Below are positions 43,839 to 53,779 of a stretch of DNA of 64,000 bases, piece after piece. The notes under the pieces were generated by a model, which searched no databases, was not told the origin of the DNA, and saw only the letters and a list, made by a program, of their open reading frames with translations. How positions within the stretch are numbered: position 1 is the first letter of the stretch; the number at the start of each line of letters is the position of its first letter. Origin of the DNA: Stutzerimonas stutzeri KOS6 (lineage in GTDB: Bacteria > Pseudomonadota > Gammaproteobacteria > Pseudomonadales > Pseudomonadaceae); assembly GCF_000307775.2 (NCBI RefSeq), contig NZ_KK020678.1, positions 61,898-125,897 of the forward strand, given 5' to 3'. The position numbers and the translations under genes are program-made.

Positions 43839-46418
43839 TCAAATGCGCGATTTCAAGCTGTATAGCAGCTCCAGCGCCTGGCGCGGCGTCACATCATCGG
43901 GATTGATCCGTCCCAATTCCTCGATCACCGGATGCGGCAGGCTGGCGAACAGGTCGTTCTGCATCGGCGGTGCCGGCTGGCCGGGCGCCATTCTCGGCGC
44001 TTCGTGGGGCAGGCTGGTGGTTTCCAGGCGCGACAGATGGTCGCGCGCACGCTGGATCACTTCGCCCGGCACGCCGGCCAGTTGCGCCACCGCCAGGCCG
44101 TAGCTCTGGCTGGCCGGCCCCGGCAGCACGTGATGCAGGAAGACGATGCGCTCGTTGTGCTCGGTGGCCGAGAGGTGAACGTTGGCCACCACCGGCTCGC
44201 TTTCCGGCAGCACGGTCAGCTCGAAGTAATGAGTGGCGAACAGGGTGAACGCGCGCAGTTTCGCCAGGTGTTCGGCCGCCGCCCAGGCCAGCGACAGTCC
44301 ATCGAAGGTGCTGGTGCCGCGGCCCACCTCGTCCATCAGCACCAGGCTGCGGTCGCTGGCGTTGTGCAGGATGTTGGCGGTTTCGCTCATTTCCACCATG
44401 AAGGTGGAGCGCCCGCCGGCGAGATCGTCCGAAGAGCCGATGCGGGTGAAGATGCGGTCGACCAGCGACAGCTCGCAGGCTGCCGCCGGAACGAAACTGC
44501 CGATCTGTGCCAGCAGCACGATCAGCGCGGTCTGGCGCATGTAGGTGGATTTACCGCCCATGTTCGGCCCGGTGATAACCAGCATGCGGGTGGCATCGTC
44601 GAGGCCGAGGTCGTTGGCCACGAAGGGCGTCTCCAGCACCTGCTCGACCACCGGATGGCGGCCCTGCTCGATATGCATGCAGGGCTGTTCGACGAAGCGC
44701 GGGCGATTCAGGTCGAGATTCAGCGCGCGCTCGGCCAGATTGCTCAGCACGTCCAGCTCGGCCAATGCCGAAGCGCTTTCCTGCAGCGGTGCCAGGTGGC
44801 CGATGAGCATCTCCAGCAGCTCGTCGTAGAGCAGCTTCTCGCGGGCCAGGGCGCGGCTCTTGGCCGACAGCGCCTTGTCCTCGAACTCCTTGAGCTCCGG
44901 GGTGATGAAGCGCTCGGCGCCCTTGAGGGTCTGCCGGCGGATGTAGTCGGCCGGGGCCGATTCGGCCTGCTTGCTCGGCAACTCGATGAAGTAGCCGTGC
45001 ACGCGGTTGTAGCCGACCTTCAGGTTGGCCAGCCCGGTGCGGGCTTTCTCGCGGGCTTCCAGGTCCATCAGGTACTGGCCGGCATTCTCGGAAAGCGATT
45101 GCAGCTCATCCAGCTCGGCGTCGTAACCGGTCTTGAGCACGCCGCCGTCGCGGATCACCGCCGGCGGGTTGTCGATGATTGCGCGGGCCAGCAGTTCGGC
45201 CAGCTCCGGGTAGGTGCTGATGCTTTTCGCCAGTTCGTGCAGATGCGGTGCCACCAAGTCTTGCATGCCGGCCTGCAACTGCGGCAGCGCCGCAAGGGCG
45301 TCGCGCAGGCGCGCCAGATCGCGTGGGCGGGCATTGCGCAGGCCGATCCGGGCGAGGATGCGTTCCAGGTCACCGATGTCCTTGAGCTGCGGCTGCAGCT
45401 GTTCGAAACGGTAATACTCGAGCAGGCAGGTGATCGAATCCTGGCGCGCTTCGAGGACCTCGCGGTTGCGTAATGGGCGATTCAGCCAGCGGGTCAAGAG
45501 GCGCGAGCCCATGGCGGTCTGGCAGCGGTCCATGACTGACTGCAGGGTGTTCTCGCGGCCACCGGAGAGGTTGACATCCAGCTCCAGGTTGCGGCGGCTG
45601 GCACCGTCGAGTATCACCGTGTCGTCGAGTCGCTCGTGGCGCAGACTGCGCAGGTGGGGCAGGGCGGTGCGCTGGGTTTCCTTGGCGTAGCTCAGCAGAC
45701 AGCCGGCGGCGCCGATGGCCAGCGTCAGGTTCTCGCAGCCGAAGCCCTTGAGGTCCTGAGTGGCGAACTGTTGGCAAAGGCTCTTGAAGGCCGAATCGCG
45801 ATCGAAATCCCAGGGTGCACGGCGGCGTACGCCACGGCGCTTTTCCAGCGGCAGGCCCTGGGGCCAGTCGTCGGGGATCAACAGCTCCGCCGGGCTCAGA
45901 CGCTCCAGCTCGGCGAGCAGGGTTTCCCAGCCCTTGAGTTCCTGCACTGTGAAGCGGCCGCTGGCGATGTCCAGCACCGACAGGCCAAACAGCTTCTCGT
46001 CGCCGACCACGGCGGCCAGCAGGTTGTCGCGGCGCTCGTCGAGCAGTGCCTCGTCGCTCACCGTGCCGGGGGTAATGATGCGCACCACCTGGCGCTCCAC
46101 CGGTCCCTTGCTGGTGGCCGGATCACCGATCTGTTCGCAGATCACCACCGATTCACCGAGCTTCACCAGGCGCGCGAGATAGCCTTCTGCCGAATGGAAG
46201 GGAATGCCCGCCATCGGAATCGCGGTGCCCGCCGACTGACCGCGTGCGGTGAGGGTGATGTCGAGCAGCGCGGCGGCCTTCTTGGCGTCGTCGTAGAACA
46301 GTTCGTAGAAGTCCCCCATGCGGTAGAACATCAACTGGTCCGGATGCTCGCGCTTGAGCCTCCAGTACTGCTGCATCATCGGGGTATGCTGAGGCAGGTC
46401 GGAAATTGCTTTATTCAT
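43839..46418 (-). CDS. mutS: DNA mismatch repair protein MutS
   Basis: The 859-residue protein has the N-terminal mismatch-binding domain with the Phe-x-Glu motif in [10 protein letters not shown], and the C-terminal ATPase with Walker [11 protein letters not shown], Walker [16 protein letters not shown] and FATHYFEL. The length and domains are complete, so it appears functional. It recognises mispaired bases and starts repair with MutL. The start lies about 50 bases from the end of an integrase remnant, so the original upstream region has been altered. Confidence 0.98.
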   Translation of the reverse strand: MNKAISDLPQHTPMMQQYWRLKREHPDQLMFYRMGDFYELFYDDAKKAAALLDITLTARGQSAGTAIPMAGIPFHSAEGYLARLVKLGESVVICEQIGDPATSKGPVERQVVRIITPGTVSDEALLDERRDNLLAAVVGDEKLFGLSVLDIASGRFTVQELKGWETLLAELERLSPAELLIPDDWPQGLPLEKRRGVRRRAPWDFDRDSAFKSLCQQFATQDLKGFGCENLTLAIGAAGCLLSYAKETQRTALPHLRSLRHERLDDTVILDGASRRNLELDVNLSGGRENTLQSVMDRCQTAMGSRLLTRWLNRPLRNREVLEARQDSITCLLEYYRFEQLQPQLKDIGDLERILARIGLRNARPRDLARLRDALAALPQLQAGMQDLVAPHLHELAKSISTYPELAELLARAIIDNPPAVIRDGGVLKTGYDAELDELQSLSENAGQYLMDLEAREKARTGLANLKVGYNRVHGYFIELPSKQAESAPADYIRRQTLKGAERFITPELKEFEDKALSAKSRALAREKLLYDELLEMLIGHLAPLQESASALAELDVLSNLAERALNLDLNRPRFVEQPCMHIEQGRHPVVEQVLETPFVANDLGLDDATRMLVITGPNMGGKSTYMRQTALIVLLAQIGSFVPAAACELSLVDRIFTRIGSSDDLAGGRSTFMVEMSETANILHNASDRSLVLMDEVGRGTSTFDGLSLAWAAAEHLAKLRAFTLFATHYFELTVLPESEPVVANVHLSATEHNERIVFLHHVLPGPASQSYGLAVAQLAGVPGEVIQRARDHLSRLETTSLPHEAPRMAPGQPAPPMQNDLFASLPHPVIEELGRINPDDVTPRQALELLYSLKSRI

Positions 46419-46468
46419 CAGTTACTTAGAGCGAGGTGGCGAATTTTTTGGGGCAAATTTGGGGCAGC

Positions 46469-47138
46469 TCACGCTGCCTTTTGCATGCCTGCCCAGATGT
46501 GCTGCAGCTCGTTTGGGGGCTCGTCGCCCATCCATTTGGCGTAGACCTGGACAAGCATCGTGAAGTCCTTGTGCCCCATCTGCTTGGCAATGAACGCAAG
46601 GTTACCACGCGCTACCAGGCACCAGCAGGCGTAGGTGTGCCGGGCCTGGTATGGGCGACGGTGGCGGATCTGTGCGCGGCGTTGGATGTTCGCCCACTTC
46701 GAATTCCATGAGGAAGGGATGAACCACGTTGACGTGCTTCTTGCGCGCCTGGACGACTGGCGTGATCAACGGCGTGACGGTTTCCTGAATCGATTCGTGC
46801 CGAGTGAGCTGGACGGTAATGGTCTGAGGCTCGATGTTGTGCTTGAACGTCAGCAGCTCGCGACAGGCTTCCAGAGCCGGCGGAAAGAGCATTACGGTGC
46901 GCTTCTTTCCTGTCTTGGGCAGCTTGAATGTGCCGGAACTGGTGATCGCACGGTTAACGTGGATCACGCCTCTCACCAAGTCGACGTCCTCATGAGCCAG
47001 CGCGCACAGCTCGCCTGGCCGCAGGCCGGTGTAGACCGCAAGCGTCACGGCGGCACGATCCATGGGATGCAGGCAGCCTTTCTGCAGCAGATCCTCGACC
47101 TCCGATTTCGTCAGCGGATCTGGGTCGCGGTCCGTCAT
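46469..47138 (-). pseudogene. Frameshifted phage-type tyrosine integrase remnant
   Basis: The frame from 47138 encodes the core of a tyrosine recombinase (DPLTKSEVEDLLQKGCLHPM, then the box I arginine in YTGLRPGELCALAHEDVDL). Near 46690 the reading frame is lost. A second frame carries on with IRHRRPYQARHTYACWCLVA, KQMGHKDF and the catalytic tyrosine in VQVYAKWM, ending at TGA 46469-46471. The N-terminal DNA-binding part is missing. So a genomic island or phage integrase once lay here and has decayed. No other phage gene, transposase or clear attachment repeat is found beside it. Confidence 0.8.
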
Positions 47139-47300
47139 CTCGAATCGCGTGCAGGCATTGGCCAGCCCAGGCCGGCAATACGCTCCATGAAAAGCAGCTG
47201 AAGCTGAAAAAGCCTGCGCACGCGCGTCGAGTCGTGCTTCTCGCTTTCATGCCTGTTGTGTAGCCCTGATTGGTTCGTTACCAGATTCTGGGTGGGCAGT

Positions 47301-48548
47301 CTAAAACAGCTCGCTCTCCAGGCGATCACGATGCGCCGGATGAGCGATGTCCAGCATGGCCTGTATGCGCTGCCTCATGGTTTTGCCTCGCAAATCAGCA
47401 ATACCAAACTCGGTAACTATCAGGCCGGCATCACTGCGTGGAATCGTGCCCGGCCCATTCAGGCGAGCGACAATACGACTGGTTTCGCCTGCCGTAGAAG
47501 GTAATGCGATGATGGGCAAACCCCCTTTCGAATGCTGTGCGCCTCGGAGAAAGTCCAAGGCGCCACCGACCGCGCCGATGTAGCTACCGGCCGCCACTTC
47601 GGAATTGATCTGCCCGCTCAGGTCGACTTCCACCGCCGAGTTGATCGCCACCAGGCGTTCCTGCCTGGCGAGAACATCTGGGTTATGGGTGTATGCAGTG
47701 GAGCGCAGCATGACCGCCGGATTTTCATGGGCAAAATCGTGCAGCAAGCGGCTGCCTAGAAGGATGCCACCGACACTGACACCACGGTCGAGGCTCTTGC
47801 GCGCGTTGGTGATGGCACCGCTCTGCATCAGCCTGGCGACTCCATCGCCGAGGCTGCCGGAATGCACGCCGAGATCCTGGTGATCGGCGAGTGCGCCGAG
47901 GACTGCGTCGGGAATTGCGCCGATGCCCATCTGCAGGGTGGCACCATCTTCGACCAGGCCGGCGATGTGCCGGGCGATCTGTGCATCCACCTCGCGGATG
48001 CGGCTGGATGGATTCACCAAGGGCGCGCGATCAGTGTAGAGGATGGCATTGATGTCATCGGGGCCAAGGGTGCGTTCACCATGGATACGCGGCGCCTGCT
48101 GGTTGACTTCGGCGATCACCACGCGGGCCCTGTCCAGGGCTGGCAGCAGATACTCGTGGGCCAGGCTCAGGCTGTAGCGGCCATTGGTGTCGGCAGGGGC
48201 GAGTTGCAGCAGCAGCACGTCGATGCGCAGGGTGTCGCTGTGGATCATCTCCGGTAGTTGCGAATAGTGGCAGGGCAGGATATCGAGCACCCCGGCATTG
48301 TCCAGTTCGCGGTTGGCACCGGCGCCGCAGTAGGCGAGGAAGTCTACGCAGTCGGCGTGTTCGGGGCGGCAGGTGCTGCTGTTGGCGATGCCGAGCATTA
48401 CCCGGAAACGCCCGATACGATGGCGCTGCGCCATCAGCGCCTGGGTCAGCGGCAGCGGCTCGGCATTGGCCTGGCCCCACAGCACCGTGTCGCCGCGGCG
48501 GATCAGGGTGGACAGATCGAAGGTGTCGGGCTGCAGCAGCATGGCCAT
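47301..48548 (-). CDS. Acetyl-CoA hydrolase/CoA-transferase family protein
   Basis: The 415-residue product has the cat1/4-hydroxybutyrate CoA-transferase fold: LQMGIGAIPDAVLGALADHQ, LGVHSGSLGDGV, NSAVEVDLSGQINSE (with the catalytic glutamate region) and VTEFGIADLRGKT. The itaconate CoA-transferase Ict of P. aeruginosa belongs to this superfamily. Here it follows the MFS and muconolactone isomerase genes. It could activate a dicarboxylic acid or shift CoA between the carboxyls of a dicarboxylate; both are inference. The start is uncertain by a few codons (ATG 48548 or 48542), with no strong ribosome-binding site. Confidence 0.82.
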   Translation of the reverse strand: MAMLLQPDTFDLSTLIRRGDTVLWGQANAEPLPLTQALMAQRHRIGRFRVMLGIANSSTCRPEHADCVDFLAYCGAGANRELDNAGVLDILPCHYSQLPEMIHSDTLRIDVLLLQLAPADTNGRYSLSLAHEYLLPALDRARVVIAEVNQQAPRIHGERTLGPDDINAILYTDRAPLVNPSSRIREVDAQIARHIAGLVEDGATLQMGIGAIPDAVLGALADHQDLGVHSGSLGDGVARLMQSGAITNARKSLDRGVSVGGILLGSRLLHDFAHENPAVMLRSTAYTHNPDVLARQERLVAINSAVEVDLSGQINSEVAAGSYIGAVGGALDFLRGAQHSKGGLPIIALPSTAGETSRIVARLNGPGTIPRSDAGLIVTEFGIADLRGKTMRQRIQAMLDIAHPAHRDRLESELF

Positions 48549-48639
48549 GGCGAACTCGTGGCGAAGGCGCGGCTGGCGAATGCCTGCCGCGAAAGATTCT
48601 GGGGGAGGAGGCGGTGGCCGGATGGCCACCACCCGAGGG

Positions 48640-48918
48640 TCAGACGATGGACGAAGGGTGCTTGGCCAGCGGCGTGACCTGCATCGTCATGAATGGGAAC
48701 AGTGGCAGGCTGGACAGCAAGGAATGCAGCTCGTCGTTGCTTTCCACGTCGAAGATGCTCACATTCGAGTATTGGCCGACCACGCGCCACAGGTGCGGCC
48801 ACTTGCCGGCCTCCTGCAGTTCGATGGCGCGGGCCTTTTCCGCGGCCTTGATGGCGTCGATCTCGTCCGACGGGATGTCGCGTGGAATGTTCACATCCAT
48901 CTTTACGCAATACAGCAT
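48640..48918 (-). CDS. Muconolactone delta-isomerase (CatC-like)
   Basis: The 92-residue protein (MLYCVKMDVNIPRDI, GKWPHLWRVVGQYSNVSIFD, PLFPFMTMQVTPLAKHPSSI) matches CatC throughout. CatC converts muconolactone to 3-oxoadipate enol-lactone. Homologues such as MmlJ act on methyl-substituted lactones. No catA or catB lies in the window, so its substrate must come from elsewhere or be a different lactone. It lies 20 bases after the MFS gene. Confidence 0.9.
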   Translation of the reverse strand: MLYCVKMDVNIPRDIPSDEIDAIKAAEKARAIELQEAGKWPHLWRVVGQYSNVSIFDVESNDELHSLLSSLPLFPFMTMQVTPLAKHPSSIV

Positions 48919-48938
48919 GTCGCTCTCCTGTTCAGGGG

Positions 48939-50240
48939 TCAGATCTTGCTCTGGCTCAGTTGGCCGGTGAGTGGGGTATCAGGATCGTCGGTATCACCGA
49001 GCACCTTGGCGTCGATGTCTTCCAGGCGTACCCCGCGGGTTTCTGGCAGTAGCAGGACGGCGGTAACCGACAGGGCGTAGGCAACCAGGCAGAAGGTGCC
49101 GATCGATTGGGCCAGGCCGATGCGCTCGGAGAGCACGCCGACACCGGCTATGGACAGCGCGCCGAGCGATTTGCCAAGGTTGTAGGAGAAGCCCATGCAG
49201 GTCGTGCGCACATGGGTGGGAAAGAGCTCGCTCAGGAATGGGCCGAGTACCGCGAAGATACCAGTGGCGAAGGCGCCGACCGGGAAAGCCATAGTCATCA
49301 GCAGGTTGGTGCTCATCGGCACCATCATGTAAACCACGGTGAAGATCCACGCGCCGACGCTGAACAGCAGCAGTGCCGGACGACGACCGTAGCGGTCGGC
49401 CAGCCAGGCCGTGACGACGAAGCCGGCGAAGGCGCCTGCGCACATGATCAGCATGGTGAATATCACCGGGCCGGGCGTAAGGCCGCGCTCGGAAACCATC
49501 AGCGTCGGCAGCCAGGCCATGATGGTGTAGGCGGCGGCCTGCAGCCCGGTCACCAGCAGCGCGCCGAGCAGAGTCAGACGGATCACGCCTGGGCGGAAGG
49601 CGGAAAGGAGCGAGGCTTTTTCCTGCACCTTGGCAGTGGCCTGCTTGTAGATCTCCGGGTCCTTGACGTGACGGCGAATGAACAGCACGAAGCCAGCTGG
49701 AATCACACCGACCCAGAACGCTACGCGCCACGCCAGTTCCTGCGGCAGCCAGGCCAGAAGCGCGGTCATGATCACGGCCGCCAGGGCCCAGCCCAGAGCA
49801 AAGCCGCTTTGCACGAAACCGAGTGCCTTGCCGCGATGCTGCGGACGAATCACCTCGGCCATCAGCGCCGCACCGACTGCCCACTCACCGCCGAAGCCGA
49901 GGCCCTGCAGGGTGCGCACAACCAGCATCTGCTCGTAGGAGGTGGTGAAGCCGGCCAGCGCACCGAAGAAGGTGAACCAGCAGATGGTGAAGATCAGAAT
50001 GCGCACGCGACCGTAGCGGTCAGCAAGGATGCCGGCGACCCAGCCGCCGAGGGAGGCAGACAGCAGCGCCGCAGTGCCGAGCACGCCGGCTTCGCCCTTG
50101 GATATCTGCCAGACCGCCATCAGCGCGGGCAGCAGGAAGCTGAACATCTGCGCGTCGTAGGTATCCAGCGCCCAGCCCGAGAAGCAGGCCCAGAAAGTCT
50201 TGCGCTCCCGTGAGGAGCCGGTTTTGTACCATTCGAACAT
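48939..50240 (-). CDS. MFS transporter, aromatic acid:H+ symporter type
   Basis: The 433-residue protein has 12 membrane segments and the MFS loop motifs GILADRYGRVRI and WLADRYGRRPAL. FSGWALDTYDAQMFSFLLPA near the N-terminus is typical of the AAHS group that imports aromatic and related acids. An AAGGACGG ribosome-binding site precedes the ATG at 50240. It begins the unit that also has the isomerase and CoA-transferase genes and is preceded by one 41-bp box. Confidence 0.88.
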   Translation of the reverse strand: MFEWYKTGSSRERKTFWACFSGWALDTYDAQMFSFLLPALMAVWQISKGEAGVLGTAALLSASLGGWVAGILADRYGRVRILIFTICWFTFFGALAGFTTSYEQMLVVRTLQGLGFGGEWAVGAALMAEVIRPQHRGKALGFVQSGFALGWALAAVIMTALLAWLPQELAWRVAFWVGVIPAGFVLFIRRHVKDPEIYKQATAKVQEKASLLSAFRPGVIRLTLLGALLVTGLQAAAYTIMAWLPTLMVSERGLTPGPVIFTMLIMCAGAFAGFVVTAWLADRYGRRPALLLFSVGAWIFTVVYMMVPMSTNLLMTMAFPVGAFATGIFAVLGPFLSELFPTHVRTTCMGFSYNLGKSLGALSIAGVGVLSERIGLAQSIGTFCLVAYALSVTAVLLLPETRGVRLEDIDAKVLGDTDDPDTPLTGQLSQSKI

Positions 50241-50432
50241 GTTGACCGTCCTTCTTGTTATTGGATGTCGGCTCATGGCGTAGGGCAACCATGACGTCTG
50301 TTTGGTTTTGTTTCCGAGCTCGGCCAGTGCCGAGCGTTGTGCCGTCCTGGCTGAGCGTCGGGCGCTTCGAGGCGCCCGTACGCGGTGTCTTTTTGCAACG
50401 ATTCGGAGCATGCGGCAGATTGCTTCGGCCGC

Positions 50433-50473
50433 CCATTTGCGTTTACGAAAGCCCGCCTTTCGGCTGCGCTAAG
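50433..50473 (-). promoter_or_regulatory. Shared 41-bp box, copy D (before the MFS unit)
   Basis: On the plus strand it reads CCATTTGCGTTT, then ACGAAAGCCCGCC, then TTTCGGCTGCGCTAAG. It aligns without gaps to the other copies and matches copy B at 27 of 41 positions by hand count. CGAAAG-N5-CTTTCG inside it is a perfect inverted repeat. About 190 bases before the MFS start. Confidence 0.65.
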
Positions 50474-50484
50474 TTCCTCCGATA

Positions 50485-51372
50485 TCAGGCATTGCGCGGA
50501 GAAATCAGCATGTCCTGAGCCATGCTGGCGACCAGACGACCGTCGCGCTGATAGATATGCGTCATCGCCAGGCCGCGGCCGGATAAGCTGCGTACGGCGT
50601 TGTTGACGAACAGCAGCCAATCGTTGGCGTTGAGTTCGAGGCTATGGAACCACAGCGTGTGGTTGAGGTTGCTGATGTAGTAATGCTGCCACAGCTCGAA
50701 CATGCCCAGCGGCGGTGCCAGGCTGCCGTTGAGCCAGCTGTCAGACATGTACGCCAGGGCGGCGTGGTGCAGACAGCCTTCGCCAGCCAGTGGCTGGTTG
50801 AGACGAATCCAGTAGGCGATCTCGTGCTGCTCGGCGGGGCGTTCGAGATAGCCTTCCGGGTGGATTGGCCGCACGTCTAGCACAGGCCTGCCGGAGAAGC
50901 GCAGCTGTACCGCCTCGCTGTGCTGCGGGTAGCGTGCCGCCAACTCGCGCAAGGTGGGTAGGCCCTCTGGAGCGGGGGCCGGGCGCTTGAGGCGATGGGG
51001 ATCGCCGGGGTGCGCCTGGGCCACCTGAAACGAGGCATTCGCGCTGAACACCATCCCGGTGCCTTGCACCCCATAAAGGTGGCGGGTGGAGAAGCGTCGG
51101 CCGTCCTGCAAGGGTTCCACGGCGTACTCGATGCCGTCCTGTGGGCGTGCGCCCTGCAGAAATGTCATCTGCAGCATGCTAGGGCTGCGCCCTGGCGCGG
51201 TCTGTGCCGCTGCCCACAGTGCCTGGCCGAGCAGTTGCCCGCCGTATACGCGGCCGTTGGCGTTGGTGTCGAAGACCTCGCTGCGGTAGCTGTTCTGGCC
51301 GTTGTGTTCGAGCGAAAGCAGTTCGGTGAGGTCGCGCTGGTCCCAGGCGCGGGCGTTGACGGCAATGCCCAT
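50485..51372 (-). CDS. Acyl-CoA thioesterase II (TesB type)
   Basis: The 295-residue protein has two hot-dog domains. Signature segments are NGRVYGGQLLGQALWAA, GTGMVFSANASFQV and LNHTLWFHSLELNANDWLLF; the TesB active-site Asp lies in NANDW, with Gln and Thr/Ser partners. It hydrolyses medium or branched acyl-CoA esters. It lies ten bases after the CoA-transferase beta gene, so it is in that operon and may drain dead-end CoA esters of the pathway. Confidence 0.88.
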   Translation of the reverse strand: MGIAVNARAWDQRDLTELLSLEHNGQNSYRSEVFDTNANGRVYGGQLLGQALWAAAQTAPGRSPSMLQMTFLQGARPQDGIEYAVEPLQDGRRFSTRHLYGVQGTGMVFSANASFQVAQAHPGDPHRLKRPAPAPEGLPTLRELAARYPQHSEAVQLRFSGRPVLDVRPIHPEGYLERPAEQHEIAYWIRLNQPLAGEGCLHHAALAYMSDSWLNGSLAPPLGMFELWQHYYISNLNHTLWFHSLELNANDWLLFVNNAVRSLSGRGLAMTHIYQRDGRLVASMAQDMLISPRNA

Positions 51373-51381
51373 GTCAGTTCC

Positions 51382-52080
51382 TCACTGCACGTTCAGCGCG
51401 GCCTTGGCGCTGCGGCTGAGCTCCCGTGCCCGTTCGCCAAGGGCGGAGAAGTCCAGCGGGACGGAAGTGACTTCCTGCAGCGCGGCGGCACTGATGTCTC
51501 CGACCAGTTCGATGACCTTCACGCCCTCGGCGATGATCTCCAACGTGGCCAGGTCGGTGTACACCCGGCTGACGCAGCCGAGCCCGGTCAGCGGGTAGCT
51601 GCAACGCGGCAGCACCTTGCTGCGGCCCTGCTTGTCGAGGTGCTCCATCATCACGTAGATACGCTTGGCGCCGATGGCCAGGTCCATCGCCCCGCCGACC
51701 GCGGGAATCGCGTCCGGCGCGCCGGTGTGCCAGTTGGCCAAGTCACCATTAGACGAGACTTGGAAGGCGCCGAGCACACAGATGTCGAGGTGGCCGCCGC
51801 GCATCATGCCGAAGGAGTCGGCATGGTGGAAAAACGCCGCGCCGGGTTCCAGTTTGATCGGCTCCTTGCCAGCGTTGATCATGTCCCAGTCTTCCTCGCC
51901 AACCGGCGCACCGGTCCAGCGGCCGAGCACGCCGTTCTCACTGTGCAGGAAGATGTCCTTGTCCGCGGGCAGGTGGTTGGCCACCATCGTCGGTAGGCCG
52001 ATACCCAGGTTGACGTAGGCGCCTTCGGGAATGTCACGGGCCACGCGGGCGGCCATGGCGTTGCGTGTTTCTTTATCCAT
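51382..52080 (-). CDS. 3-Oxoadipate-type CoA-transferase, subunit B
   Basis: The 232-residue subunit contains the catalytic glutamate in LHSENGVLGRW, and YVNLGIGLPTMVANHLP near the N-terminus. It matches PcaJ/CatJ/ScoB-like beta subunits. Together with the subunit encoded six bases upstream it transfers CoA from succinyl-CoA to a 3-oxo acid. Strict 3-oxoadipate specificity cannot be told from sequence. Confidence 0.9.
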   Translation of the reverse strand: MDKETRNAMAARVARDIPEGAYVNLGIGLPTMVANHLPADKDIFLHSENGVLGRWTGAPVGEEDWDMINAGKEPIKLEPGAAFFHHADSFGMMRGGHLDICVLGAFQVSSNGDLANWHTGAPDAIPAVGGAMDLAIGAKRIYVMMEHLDKQGRSKVLPRCSYPLTGLGCVSRVYTDLATLEIIAEGVKVIELVGDISAAALQEVTSVPLDFSALGERARELSRSAKAALNVQ

Positions 52081-52085
52081 GTCGA

Positions 52086-52778
52086 TTAACCCGCCTGCTG
52101 CTGAAGGGATGCCGGCACGTTGCGCTGGACGATCCGTTTGACGAAGATGCCGGGCGTGACCACGTGCTCCGGGTCGAGCTCGCCGAGTTCGCAGACGCGC
52201 CCGACCGAGGCGATGGTGTGGCGTGCGGCCATGGCCATCACAGGACTGAAGTTGCGCGCGGTTTTGCGGTACACCAAGTTGCCCCAGCGGTCGCCGGCCT
52301 CGGCATTGATCAGCGCGTAGTCGACGTGAATCGGCGACTCCAGCACGTAGTGGCGGCCGTCGATCTCGCGGGTCTCCTTGCCTTCGGCGAGCAGCGTGCC
52401 GTAGCCGGTCGGGGTGAAGAACCCGCCAATGCCGCAACCGGCGGCGCGCAGGCGTTCGGCCAGGTTGCCCTGGGGAATGATTTCCAGCTCTAGCTTGCCG
52501 GCGCGGTACAGCTGCTCGAACACGTACGAGCCGCTCATTCGCGGGTAGGAACAGAGGATCCGGCGCACCTGACCGGCCTTGAGCAGTGCGGCTAGGCCGG
52601 TATCGCCCTGGCCCGCGTTGTTGCTGACCAGGGTCAGGTCACGGGCGCCCTGGGCGATCAGCGCGTCAATCAGGTCTTCGGGCATGCCGGCGCCGCCGAA
52701 GCCGCCCACGGCGATGGTGGCGCCGTCGGGGATGTCGGCCAGCGCGGCGGCGGCGCTGGGGGATAGCTTGTCGATCAT
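52086..52778 (-). CDS. 3-Oxoadipate-type CoA-transferase, subunit A
   Basis: The 230-residue alpha subunit starts MIDKLSPSAAAALADIPDGA and has the GGFGGAGMPEDLIDALIAQG loop and NAEAGDRWGNLVYRKTARNF segment typical of PcaI/CatI/ScoA. It is the first gene of the operon with subunit B and the thioesterase, and the 41-bp box copy C lies about 125 bases upstream. Confidence 0.9.
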   Translation of the reverse strand: MIDKLSPSAAAALADIPDGATIAVGGFGGAGMPEDLIDALIAQGARDLTLVSNNAGQGDTGLAALLKAGQVRRILCSYPRMSGSYVFEQLYRAGKLELEIIPQGNLAERLRAAGCGIGGFFTPTGYGTLLAEGKETREIDGRHYVLESPIHVDYALINAEAGDRWGNLVYRKTARNFSPVMAMAARHTIASVGRVCELGELDPEHVVTPGIFVKRIVQRNVPASLQQQAG

Positions 52779-52902
52779 GCGGTTGTCCTATCTCTTCTTG
52801 TGATGTCGGGGACCGCCCTGATGAGCGTATGTTGGCGTTGCAGCGCCGTGCAACGGGGTTTCCCCGCATTAAAATCAGCTTGCCAGCGCACTCCGGGGTC
52901 CA

Positions 52903-52943
52903 CAATTTCAGTCTGCAGAAGGGCTGCTTAACCGCCGGTTAAG
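52903..52943 (-). promoter_or_regulatory. Shared 41-bp box, copy C (before the CoA-transferase unit)
   Basis: Plus strand: CAATTTCAGTCTGC, then AGAAGGGCTGCTTAAC, then CGCCGGTTAAG. It matches copy A at about 30 of 41 positions with no gap (hand count), including CAATTTCA and GCTTAAC. Confidence 0.7.
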
Positions 52944-53041
52944 GCGCTGTCGGGTGGGGATCAGAGGGCGTTCGGGCGGTGGGGAGAAACGGCTGGTGAG
53001 ACGATGCACAGCTGCTGTCGACACCCGTGCATGGTGGCCGG

Positions 53042-53743
53042 TCAGACGCCGGCCACACCGACGGTCATGCCGCCGCAGACGTACAGCACCTGGCCGGTGA
53101 CGAAGCCGCTGCGCGCGTCGAGGAAGAATGACGAAGCCTGGGCGATATCCTCCGGGATGCCGAGGCGCTTGACCGGCACCGAGTCGATGATCGCTTGGGT
53201 GCGCGGGCTTTCCGGCGGGTTGGCGCGCTCGAACAGTTCGGTGCGGATTGGCCCCGGCCCGATGGCGTTGGCTGTGATACCAAAGCGCCCCAGCTCCAGC
53301 GACCAGACGCGGGTCATGCCGATCAGCCCGGCCTTGGTCGCGGCGTAGGCGCTGCGCAATTCCTTGCCCAGTGCGGCGCGCGAGGACATGTTGAGAATGC
53401 GCCCGAAGCCCGCCTCCTTCATGCCCGGCAACAGTGCCTGCATGCACTGCAGCGAGCAGCGCAGGTTGAGCGCCCAGACCCGCTCCAGCTCCTCGAAACT
53501 TTGCTCCTCGGCACTGGCCGGGCAGACCATGCCGACGTTATTCACCAGGCGGGTGATCGGGCCGTCGACCAGGGCTGCCTTCAGGGCGGCGGCGGTAGCG
53601 GCGGTGTCGCTGAGGTCGGCGATCAGGCCGTCACCGATACGGTCGATGATGACTGGCTCGAAGCCGTCCTGGCGGCAGCGTTCGGCGATGGCGGCGCCGA
53701 TGCCGGAGGCACCGCCGGTGATCAGTACGCGTTGTTTGGACAC
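53042..53743 (-). CDS. Short-chain dehydrogenase/reductase
   Basis: The 233-residue Rossmann-fold enzyme has the cofactor motif TGGASGIG, the NNVG motif (LVNNVGMV), catalytic Ser in NMSSRAA and YxxxK as YAATKAG. The C-terminal YVCGGMTVG is usual for classical SDRs. It follows the cyclase gene by about 35 bases and probably oxidises or reduces a hydroxy/oxo intermediate of the same pathway. Substrate is unknown. Confidence 0.88.
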   Translation of the reverse strand: MSKQRVLITGGASGIGAAIAERCRQDGFEPVIIDRIGDGLIADLSDTAATAAALKAALVDGPITRLVNNVGMVCPASAEEQSFEELERVWALNLRCSLQCMQALLPGMKEAGFGRILNMSSRAALGKELRSAYAATKAGLIGMTRVWSLELGRFGITANAIGPGPIRTELFERANPPESPRTQAIIDSVPVKRLGIPEDIAQASSFFLDARSGFVTGQVLYVCGGMTVGVAGV

Positions 53744-53779
53744 GGGAGTCTCCTCGACTTCAGACAGTGGCGACAGGAT

